DNA of 64,000 nucleotides, taken from Agrypnia vestita. Taxonomy: Eukaryota > Arthropoda > Insecta > Trichoptera > Phryganeidae. The notes below the pieces were generated by a model. It searched no databases and had not been told where the DNA came from. It saw only the letters and a list, made by a program, of their open reading frames with translations. Location of the stretch: positions 1 to 64,000 of the forward strand of contig JADDOH010023064.1 of assembly GCA_016648135.1 (NCBI GenBank), given 5' to 3'. Both the position numbers and the translations under genes were made by a program. Shown one piece after another: positions 55,179 through 64,000 of the stretch; the first letter of the stretch is position 1; the number at the start of each line of letters is the position of its first letter.

Positions 55179-58100
55179 CTAATTCACAGCATCGCATAAG
55201 ATTGCAAAGAGCCTGTAGCCATTGGTGACAATCTGTAAAATGAATTATTTATTAATGGATACTACACTTTTAAAATACACAATTCTGCCTAAAATAGTTT
55301 TATAAGATAAATGTTTCTTGCATCAGTGCAAAAAAATATTAAAATATTTTTGGGATTCTAATTTGAACAATAAAAATGATAGGATATCTTATTTTTAGAT
55401 ATTCTAAATTTGTAATTTTATTCAATTTAATATGACTTCGATTCTATTACAAAGCCTTCTGGCATAATGTGTTCATCGCAATAATTTTTCCTTGCCCCCT
55501 TCCAACAGGGGTCCGCAAAGTATATAAATATAAAGCATACGAGTGAAAAATTTTGGCCGAAACATGTCATTTAGGGCCAGTTATGGTCATAGTCCAGTTA
55601 TAGTCAAGTATGGTAATAGTAATCTTTCATTTAAATTTTTTGCAATTTTTGCGTTTTCTACCAACCATGTACAACCCGTTTTCGTAAAAATCTATGTTTT
55701 AAACGAACTATTACTAAGAATAAAGCAAGTTGATGCTACTGGCCTATAATCAGAAACATTTTTACTATCAGATAAGATTAGGTGGCCGCCTGGAGAGAGA
55801 AAAATTTTGGGGCGGCAAAATAGCGGGAATATTTTATTTTTTAATGAAACAGCGAAAAACTGAAAAATCATGAGAAAAAATTATGTGAGCAATTATGCAG
55901 TTCAATTAACCAAGAGAGGCTCGTGGGACCAGCCACAATTTCAATAGAAAAGTCTTGACTTACCAGCTTGACAATAGATATCTTAAGCGAGACTTTACTA
56001 AAAGGAAGGAAGGCACCATTGGATTAAGAGGAAGAACCCAAAACACTTGAAGTTAGAAAAGAAAAATTTAAAATGAAATATCATGAATCATGAACAGTGC
56101 TAAGTTAGTTATCTAATGTACGACGTGTTTTATTGTTTCATTTTGAATACAAGTTCTTTTACAACTAATGTATTAATCCTTCCACTCTGGATGACATGAA
56201 AAGAGAGTGATGTTAGTAAAAGAGAGGGGGCAGTATTTTTCAATCTTGTCTAGGGTGGCAAAATACATAGGAACGGTCCTGCATTTATGTAATTATACAA
56301 TCCAATGATTACAATAATTATTTAATAAGTAATGAAAATATATTTCTAGTTCTGGCACCTTGGTGTATGTTTCGAGAGACATAATTGTGATGCTAGCAGA
56401 AAGATAAAGGGGTCTTTGGGAGCATCGAATGACATCAATTAACTTTTTCTGCAGATGGACTGGCCAATCTACCCACGGAGATTCATATGCAGCAACAGCT
56501 ATACCTTCACTCTGAAAGAAAAATGATACTTTTTATATCATATTTAGAATGCCATTATTTGTTCATTTTTATTAAAATCATGGAAAATATTACAACTTAA
56601 TATTGCGTTTGCTTGTGTTACAATGGAGATGGTTTTGCATAATACGTAATGAATCAAAGATTTATTTTAGGATAAGTTCAGAGTTCGTGGAATGAAAGAG
56701 CGATTGGTTGTATTGTTCATGTTTATTTCTCCTATAGTCAAGCTCTGGAAGTAAGTGAAAGTGTACAAGTAAGTAAAGAAAGGAAATAAAATAATGAATA
56801 AAGAAATGGATGACACGCGCGTGTCCACCAAATGTTATGGCAGACATTCGACTAAAATAAAAACGGAGCGTCGTTGTTTTGTTTCCCCAATGACTTTCTT
56901 TGTTCTCGAATGGTTACAGCACGGCGGTTTAATTATGTTAACGTAAACAATTCGTTTGTCCGCCGGGTTGGCGCAGGGTTGTACAGGTACCGCCACAGAT
57001 ATAATATTTACAGGACAGCGTCAAGCAGCCCGGATCGTCTGGAATTATTTTAAAATTAGGTTTTTGTTTAATTTTGAGGAGATGTGAATATTACCGTTTT
57101 ATTTATTTTTTTGATGGTCGACATACATCACAACACGCGTTATTACATTTTCATCAAACTGTATAATATACTCGTATATGCCGATACTAATGTATGACTT
57201 ATTTTCGTTATCAGGATTTTAACAACATGATTTTATATAATACCTATGTATTTACTCTTCGAGGGATTCGAACGAGTGGTACGATACGCGGCAGAATAGC
57301 CAAGAAAACCTTACACAAAAGCTTAACGCACTTACCTGCATTATCAGTTCATTACCTAAACTACAGTATAGGTAAGTATTGCACATTGTCACAAATATGA
57401 AAACGCAAAAACTAAATACGCCTTGAACATCTCCTCTTTTTATATGCTGAAATAAATTTCATAATATTTTTACATGAAATATAAATTCGATTAAATTATG
57501 TATTCAAATGTAAATATTTATAGATTAAATAATATGTGTTTACAGATAAATAGGTACTTACATAAGTTATCATGAAAGCCGACAAGCAAATTTCAAATGT
57601 CACCAATGTATTATGTATACATAATATAAATTCAAATAGATTATTTATTTTCTCCGTGGATCTGAAAATTCGAAAATGGACAACTCACACTAGAACTTGA
57701 ATTTTCTCTCTTATTTTCGTGTAGGTAGCTTTGAGATTCCATTACAAAAAAGTCCCAATGTACGGTTCTTCATTTGTATTTTTCTGTAGATACCTAATTG
57801 AATTACATACCCTAGAGCTAGAGAGTATTTCTACAGAAAAACTTATTTGGTTTCATGCATTCTTAATTCATCGTCATTATGAGCATTTAATTACAGCACA
57901 TATTTTTTCTCTTATCTATGAAGATAAAAGCGACGACGAATGACGACATGAAACATTTTAGGGCAGATTTCATGGAACCTTTTTGTTCAAAATTTTATGT
58001 TATATAAGCCTATGTATGTATGTTCAAAGTTACGCATATTTCATTTAAACCATTCTGTAGATCGTAATCTAATTAAATTATTATGCCAATTTTAATATTC

Positions 58101-59258
58101 TTATCTCAAAAATGTCAACAAATTATTATTTTTTATAATTAATGTACTTAAAATAATAATAATAATAATGTAATATTTAAAAAAAGCATCAATTTTGCGT
58201 TTTCCAAGCTATCAAACAACCATTTTCGAAAAATCTATGCTTTTTCTTCATTTTTTTTCTTCTACTGTTGATCAAAGGTTCATGAACAACCACACAACCA
58301 CCCTTCTTCACTTTTATACTTTATACTTTTAAATTGTGTATTTGTTATTTTTTTAGTTTTTTATTATAAACTAGCATTTCATACAAAAAGTGCAAAATAT
58401 TTCCTCTAGCAAGATTAAAACCCGCAATTGAATTGAAGGATATTCGTATAATTTATTATAATGATATGTAGGTACATAAATAATAAAATAAATATTACGA
58501 AATTAAAAACACGATAGTAAGGATTATGGCAAGGATTTTGAAATCTGAACAAAAATTTACCTTATAATCCTGGTGTGTTTTTTAACACATTCTTTGAATT
58601 TATTTTCGAGTTCTTCCAAAGAATATGTATTTATATCTAGTGTTCGTAATTTTTCTTGGACATCTTTTAACTGTTCGACTAGATATATCATGAGTACACC
58701 AATAATTGCTTCAATTGCCAAGTATCTCCAAATGTTGGGATATAATAAAATCATTTGAAAGGTGAAGATTGCAAAATAAGTAAATGAGTAAGCTTCATAT
58801 GGCTCCACCGGTGTCCATGTATCATATACCGTTGTTTCAAATATCAAGGAATATATAATAAATGTGAAAACTGCGAATGATCCACCCATCATTACTAATT
58901 TAGTTAATTTGTTCATTCTTTCTTCTGTTTCTTCTGATATGTCATTAGAGGTTCTTATTTCTTCGATAAGTTCTATAAATTTTGTTTTGTTCATTAGTAT
59001 GAATATAAGTTTGAACGTGGTATTGTATCCCACGAGACTTTTGTCCAGGTTGGCTGCAGCTTTCGGGACATCGTGTCTATTCTCGTAAATCGAAAGCATG
59101 GTGGTGATATCGTAAATCACGAGGAAAATGTTTATTAAATGCGAATACAAATTATAGATGATTTTTTGCCACATAGGAACATTATCTAAATACCACATGC
59201 CTAATATCTTCATCAGTTTAATATTTAAACTGAACAATTTTTCAGTTTTCTTTATCAT
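55179..59258 (-). CDS. Insect odorant receptor (7tm_6), 5 exons, 371 aa
   Basis: Exons on the minus strand: 59258-58561, 57661-57562, 57446-57336, 56511-56359, 55232-55179. All have GT/AG borders and phases 2,0,0,0 agree; total 1116 nt with a stop. Exon 1 encodes the N-terminus, several hydrophobic segments (e.g. IIYNLYSHLINIFLVIYDI, MILLYPNIWRYLAIEAIIGV) and a loop ending KECVKKHTRIIR. Exon 2 adds a helix (TFEICLSAFMITY). Exon 3 has CVFIFVTMCNTYLYCSLGNE. Exon 4 is the conserved SEGIAVAAYESPW...YLSASITIMSLETYTK segment and exon 5 the final IVTNGYRLFAILCDAVN. The SEG..A.Y...W and MSLETY.K phrases mark the family. These receptors form ligand-gated channels with Orco in sensory dendrites; the ligand is unknown. 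At 371 residues it is slightly short but shows no break. No second receptor gene is visible nearby. Confidence 0.9.
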
Positions 59259-59274
59259 ACCCGATATTAATGTG

Positions 59275-60065
59275 TTATAGATTATATATATGTAAATAGA
59301 ATCTCAAGTAGAATAGTCAAACAAAATGAAATACGAACATAAAATTACAATAAACCATCGCGTTGATATGAATTGAAATCGCATTGAAGCTTGTTTTTGT
59401 ATGCTTTTCCTTAGTAAATAATTTATTACCAAAAGCATTAAAAAGTTTTACGGGTCAGTTGAGTAGGTTGAAATTGCTTACACGTATTATTTACATATTT
59501 TAAAACTTTTAAATTATCCACAATGGGAAATACTGGCCAAATGATTATTGACTGTAAAGTAGAGTGAGAGAAATTGCTGAAATCTGAGGGTGACGACTGA
59601 CGTTGACTATCATTTCGTCTTTTTAACCGTGGTCATTTTTGTGCCCTATAACTATTCGTTATCTATACTTATTCATCTTTTTGAAGTTATACTTCTTTTG
59701 GCACATTTAGGATAAAAAAAAATATTGTAATGGAAGCTATGCACGCCCAGCGTGCGCAGCATGCGGGACCAGTAAATGCGCGTGCATCCGCACAGCGGAT
59801 GATTTGTTTAATAGGGTAATTTCACTTTTTTTAAATAGAAAAATCTTAACTTTGGTTTAGAAAATACGTTTATGAAAAAGATTTTTTTAAATATGTATTT
59901 TAACATTAAAAACCATTTTAAACTCTTGCTAAAACGCTTATTTTCGCAAGTGACGTCAGTCATTAATTTTTATGTAAATCTGACGTTTAACACGTAACAG
60001 CACATTCGCGTATTTACACGTTCATTCGTTTTTTTACAAAACAAGCCGGCTTATTTGTATAGTGC
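59275..60065. other. 5' flank of the odorant receptor, nothing else recognised
   Basis: AT-rich. GCACGCCCAGCGTGCGC near 59741-59758 and GTGCATCCGCACAGCGGATG near 59783-59802 are short GC-rich inverted motifs of unknown meaning. Confidence 0.4.
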
Positions 60066-60072
60066 GTCCATT

Positions 60073-60147
60073 ATGTCTGGGAAAAAGTTTTGTAGGTATT
60101 GTATGGTACCCAAATGTAGAAATTCATTCCTGAAAACTGAAAAATGA
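60073..60147 (+). pseudogene. THAP-domain N-terminal fragment
   Basis: ATG opens MSGKKFCRYCMVPKCRNSF then LKTEK and a stop. 'CxxCxVPxCxN' at the extreme N-terminus is the start of the THAP zinc-finger domain, also found in P-element-related transposons. Only the first zinc ligands are present (C7, C10, C15), so this is a fragment or the first coding bases of a dead copy. Confidence 0.4.
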
Positions 60148-60149
60148 AG

Positions 60150-60590
60150 CCAAACATTAGTGCATCAATTTTCGGCAAATTATCGGATTTTCCTTGTGAA
60201 ATCTGTCCTCCATTATTTTAAATGTGTTTTTAGATAGTTATTTAATTAAAATAGGTCACGAATACCGCTAAATATATATATAAACCATGCAAACACGATT
60301 AAAAAGTAAGCGAAGACGAACAGTGATCATAAAAAATAAACACATTACCTACAGTGACAAATACAATAGAATATATATGTTTTCTCTATAATTCCTGCGA
60401 AGTGTCGTCATATCGCGTTTTAATGGAATCGTAATTTTTAAGATTTTTATTATAAAAATTATGAGTGAAAACATTATCCCTAACCATCCATACTGAGTTA
60501 CAAAATATAATTTATTTTTCAAAATCTATTTCATATATTTTCATAGATATCTGTAAATTTGAAATTAGTGTTCCAGTAAATATAATATAA
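60150..60590. other. AT-rich, nothing recognised
   Basis: No exon or repeat identified. Confidence 0.4.
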
Positions 60591-60595
60591 TATCG

Positions 60596-60790
60596 AGTAG
60601 CTTGTTGGTGTGGTGGTCATGACATTTGCCTAGTGGTTACCTAGTGATCTAGTGGTCTGTGGATCAAGCCCCATTCCAAGACACCAGCAAGTTAGTCCTA
60701 TTTTCATAACACAGGCTTTTGCCTTAGTTTGAGAATTGTAAAAATATTGATGCGACATGTATTCCGTGTTTGCATCTCATTTTTTTTAAG
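60596..60790 (+). repeat. tRNA-derived SINE, family A (best copy)
   Basis: Head GTAGCTTGTTGGTGTGGTGG, GTGGATCAAGCCCC as B box, body CTATTTTCATAACACAGGC with TTTTGCCTTAGTTTGAG, and tail ATTGATGCGACATGTATTCC then GTGTTTGCATCTC followed by an A-rich run. It shares body and tail with 26700-26890 and head with 38480-38556 and 22565-22660. Confidence 0.7.
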
Positions 60791-61105
60791 AAAAAAAAAT
60801 AATAATATATTGTCGATACTCAATTCAAAAGCTGACGAATTATTGGTTATTGAATTGAAAAATAGAAATGTTTATTGAATTATGATTTTAGGTGTGTAAT
60901 CGAAATGCCAAAAGGGGCTTCTCGTACAGATTTCTACATTTCATGTTATTGTCAATGTTTTCTAAGAAAGTTTTTGTTTGTCACCATGCCAAAAACGATC
61001 AAAAATGATATTTGAGATATTACTTATTGCAAAACGCCGTAGGTAATTGCCAGATATTCGTTTTCAAAACAAAAACAGATTCAATGCGGCTATCAAAGTT
61101 GTATA

Positions 61106-61143
61106 GTCCGTATTCAAAAGTTTCGAAACTTTTGAATACGGAC
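61106..61143. repeat. Perfect 38-bp palindrome
   Basis: GTCCGTATTCAAAAGTTTC followed exactly by its reverse complement, centred on TTCGAA. It has no spacer and no mismatch. Confidence 0.95.
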
Positions 61144-61149
61144 CCGTTT

Positions 61150-62355
61150 TAGGTTGAAAATCGATAAAACTTGTAAGTAGTATATACTTAAACTTTTTTT
61201 GAAAAGGGACAACGTCTCAATAACGAAGCCATATTGAATTCTTGCCAGCTGTCAGATTCTATTTACTTGCGAGTTCACAAATGTTTCGATCGTTTTTTAA
61301 GAAACTTTTTGACTGTCCCAATTATTTTCAATATTCGAGGCTACATTTCTGTAAGTTACAAGTATGAGTTTTAATTAATTTTCATAAAACTCGACAATGT
61401 TCAGTATAGATTTTTACAACTCAATATTTTTATATAATGTTGTCATTATTTTAGTTTTTAAGTATAACTTCTACCGCGCATACATGAATACAACCAGGAT
61501 TTTTTTACAAAATGAAAGTCTTATACGCTTGCGTTATAAAATTATGAGATGAAATTCAATGAACATATTTTTAGTATGTAATAAATATTGTATAGGTGTA
61601 ATCTATATTTTATCTTCAGATTATACAGTTCATTAATTAAACATAAAAGTTCAAAACAAATCAAATCAAAACTTTATTTTTATTCTTAGAAACTTTTATA
61701 TTATTTTACACACCTCATCAAAATAGTGTAAAAATATCAGTCTGTTGTCATTAGACACTCCCCCCCCATCTCCGCTCCATTTAAACCCTTCGCAAATATT
61801 ACGGTTTGGCTGTGCACCGTGTATCTGAACACATCTACGCACTCTATTATCGAGAATTCCCCTAACATTGAATGAATGGATTTATTGAGTTCTCAAGTTG
61901 TCAATTGTTACTTGTTTCACAGCATAACATGAGTTCTTTCATCTAGTTTCTTTGAGTTATTAATAAGATTAGGTGCTCATTTCATGGAATTTTTTTTGTT
62001 TATTTATGTATTTGTTTTTTTTATTGTTTATTTTACATTTGTTAATATAAGTTACTAATAACTGCCACACTACGTAAAACCTGTTCTGTGGCAGTTATTC
62101 TCATTTGATAGTAATGTAATAGTAACAAAACAATAGTAAAGAAGTATAAACGTAAAAATGAAAGCAGAACGAAATTAAGTAATATATACAATTATAAGAA
62201 TACATCAATCTAAAAGAAAAGAAAATATACATAGTTATAAAATTAAGAAGTAATTAAAAATTTAAGTAGATACAAAAATAAATACAAAAGATAAGATACA
62301 AAAGAAAAATTTAAGTAGATACAAAAATAAATACTATATTAGAGTATACTTGAAA
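61150..62355. other. Intergenic/retroelement-like, no gene
   Basis: AT-rich. It contains the hairpin ACTGCCAC/GTGGCAGT at 62061-62096, related to 7742-7774, and a duplicated AAATTTAAGTAGATACAAAA phrase near 62255 and 62306. Probably 3' sequence of a retroelement into which the mariner inserted. Confidence 0.4.
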
Positions 62356-62360
62356 TTATA

Positions 62361-63646
62361 TTAGGTCCTTACATATGAAATTGGCATTTTGCCGTACTGG
62401 CAAATTTGATCTCAAATATCTTCTCTTTGGTTAGGAATTCCAAATCCAAATTTATACAGCTATTTACTCATGTATTTGTGTTTTGAAAATTATAATTCAT
62501 TTGTTTTTTCCTCAATTGTTTTTTTCTTTGCGTCACTCAATTTACAAAATGAAAAACTTGAAATATCGCGTTATTTACGAGTACGAGTTCCACCGTGGCA
62601 CCAGTGCTGCAGAAACGGCTCGAAGGATTAATGATGTATATGATGACGGTGCCGCAAAAGAAAACACAGTGCGTTTTTGGTTCCAACGTTTTCGTTCTGG
62701 AAATTTCGACCTGCAGAACAAGCCTCGTGGACGGCCGGAGACCAAAGTTGATAATGAAGAATTGAAGGCTATTGTGGAAGCGGATCCATCGCAAACCACA
62801 TCCGAGTTAGCTGCAGGCTGCGGTGTTAGTGATAAAACTGTTTTAATCCACTTGAAGCAAAATTGGTAAGGTGAAAAAGCTTGAAAGGTGGGTACCTCAC
62901 GAATTGAGTGAAGCAAATCAACAAACGCGCGTTGACTGCTGCGTTGCATTACTCAACCGGCACAATAATGAAGGGATTTTAAATCGAATCATTACCTGTG
63001 ATGAAAAGTGGATCCTGTACGATAATCGGAAGCGCTCATCGCAAGGGCTGAACCCTGCCGAACCAGCCAAACCATGCCCCAAGCGAAAATTGACTCCACA
63101 AAAGTTACTTGTGAGCGTTTGGTGGACTAGTGCTGGTGTCGTTCACTACAGTTTTCTTAAATCTGGCCAGACGATTACGGCAGATGTCTATTGTCAGCAA
63201 CTGCAAACCATGATGGAAAAGCTAGCTGCTAAACAACCGAGGCTGGTTAATCGCTCTAGGCCACGCTGCTTCATGATAACGCTAGACCACACACTGCACA
63301 ACAGACGGCTACCAAATTAGAGGAGCTTCAATTGGAATGTCTAAGACATCCACCGTACTCTCCGGACCTTGCCCCAACAGATTACCATTTTTTTCGAAAT
63401 TTGGATAACTTCTTGCAAAGGAAAAAATTCAACTCCGATGGGGCAGTCCAAACCGCCTTCAAAGATTTTATTGATTCCCGTCCGAATGGTTTTTTTAGTA
63501 AAGGGATCGATAAACTACCTATGAGATGGCAAAAGTGCATAGATAGCAATGGTACATACTTTGATTAAATAAATATATTATAATAAAAAAAAATCGGCTT
63601 TATGTTCATCCCATACTAAACGCCAATTTCATATGTAAGGACCTAA
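62361..63646 (+). mobile_element. Mariner (cecropia type), second copy, 1286 bp
   Basis: Same inverted repeats as the intron copy (TTAGGTCCTTACATATGAAA), TA at 62359-62360 and 63647-63648. The two copies differ by few substitutions and small indels, so they derive from one recently active lineage. Confidence 0.95.
62549..63568 (+). pseudogene. Mariner transposase with two frameshifts
   Basis: Colinear with the intact transposase at 41921-42940, but with one extra A in the run GAAGCAAAATTGG (about 62860) and one base lost in CCACGCTGCTTC (about 63262), just before the second catalytic aspartate. The shifts are opposite in sign, yet about 130 codons between them, including WVPHEL and the first catalytic aspartate, are out of frame with the start, so no functional enzyme is expected. 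D1 (TCDEKW) and D3 (SPDLAPTDY) codons persist in their local frames. Confidence 0.92.
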
Positions 63647-63659
63647 TATAAATCAGATT

Positions 63660-64000
63660 TGGCAAATTCAGAGGTCAAGGGCGGATCACTTCTTCAGCAT
63701 ACCTACTACCTAATATTTTTATAAAATTAGTAATACGGTGTTTAAAAGTTTTATGTATTGTAATTTCTTTAGTTTCATTTGGTAACTTGTTAAAAACAAG
63801 TGCGGCAGTGAAATTAAATTGTCTTTGTCCAAAAGACGTTTTCATTTTAGGTACCTACCTCGAAATTAATTGCATTTGCCAGCCTTGTAATCCATGTTTC
63901 TTGTAGACGCTTAAAATTTACCTTGTCCTTGTGGAATTTTACAAGAACGGTTTTAAGGTATAATTGCCTCGGGTCAAGAACGTTAAATATTCCAAACAAA
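63660..64000 (-). pseudogene. Possible non-LTR element C-terminal fragment
   Basis: Minus-strand reading gives FGIFNVLDPRQLYLKTVLVK, FHKDKVNFKRLQ and TKTI.FHCRTCF-like pieces with stops. Overall resemblance is to the poorly conserved end of a jockey-like polyprotein. It runs off the right edge. Weak call. Confidence 0.3.

Noticed and set aside
57731..57943. 70-aa plus-strand frame inside the odorant-receptor locus
   Set aside because: Lies antisense in intron 1 of the receptor; no splice partners and no domain.
58573..59088. Plus-strand frames opposite odorant-receptor exon 1
   Set aside because: Reverse-strand shadows of the receptor coding sequence.

Overview
This is about 64 kb of AT-rich, intron-bearing, repeat-dense animal DNA. 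An insect, most likely a moth or butterfly, fits best. The grounds are a 7tm_6-type insect odorant receptor, a CYP4-clan P450, cecropia-type mariners, Helitron ends carrying the 'GCGAAGCCGCG' motif common in Lepidoptera, tRNA-derived SINEs and many non-LTR retrotransposon remnants. This assignment is inference; no species marker was read directly.

Three multi-exon host genes can be reconstructed completely by following phase-consistent GT/AG splices. (1) A CYP4-type cytochrome P450 lies on the + strand, 35871-45109: 9 exons, 503 aa, all diagnostic motifs present. Its introns hold a SINE, a Tc1-like MITE, a second SINE fragment and a full mariner whose transposase frame is open. (2) A SEC20/BNIP1-like Qb-SNARE lies on the - strand, 54772-50445: 5 exons, 226 aa, with a 682-bp TIR element in intron 4. 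(3) An odorant receptor lies on the - strand, 59258-55179: 5 exons, 371 aa, immediately upstream of the SNARE gene. Two candidate small genes were also seen. One is an 87-aa secreted, two-cysteine peptide in a GC-rich island (13015-13278, -) with an upstream TATA box. The other is a 68-aa single-pass membrane protein (16443-16649, -).

Layout. 1-1.8 kb: 5' part of a non-LTR element (ORF1 and endonuclease). 2-10 kb: no gene seen; tandem duplications, two small foldback MITEs, one tRNA-like sequence. 10-12.6 kb: a 2.5-kb TIR transposon remnant with a 130-bp palindrome inside. 13-17 kb: the two small genes, a foldback and an orphan exon. 17-24 kb: reverse-transcriptase fragments and a 504-bp Helitron-like element packed with heat-shock-element pentamers. 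24.9-26.4 kb: two nested copies of a Harbinger-like element carrying a MADF-domain fragment; a third copy is at 49 kb. 27-34 kb: dead retroelements, a dead mariner and MITEs. 35.9-45.1 kb: P450. 45.4-50 kb: dead mariner, an unassigned promoter-bearing segment and the third MADF element. 50.4-59.3 kb: SNARE and odorant receptor. 59-64 kb: THAP-like fragment, SINE, a perfect 38-bp palindrome and a second, frameshifted mariner inserted in retroelement-like sequence.

The genes do not form an obvious pathway. The odorant receptor and P450 are both plausible chemosensory or xenobiotic-response genes, but nothing in the sequence links them. The most distinctive signals are the heat-shock-element array inside the Helitron, the MADF-carrying element family with a nested insertion, and the GC-rich peptide gene.
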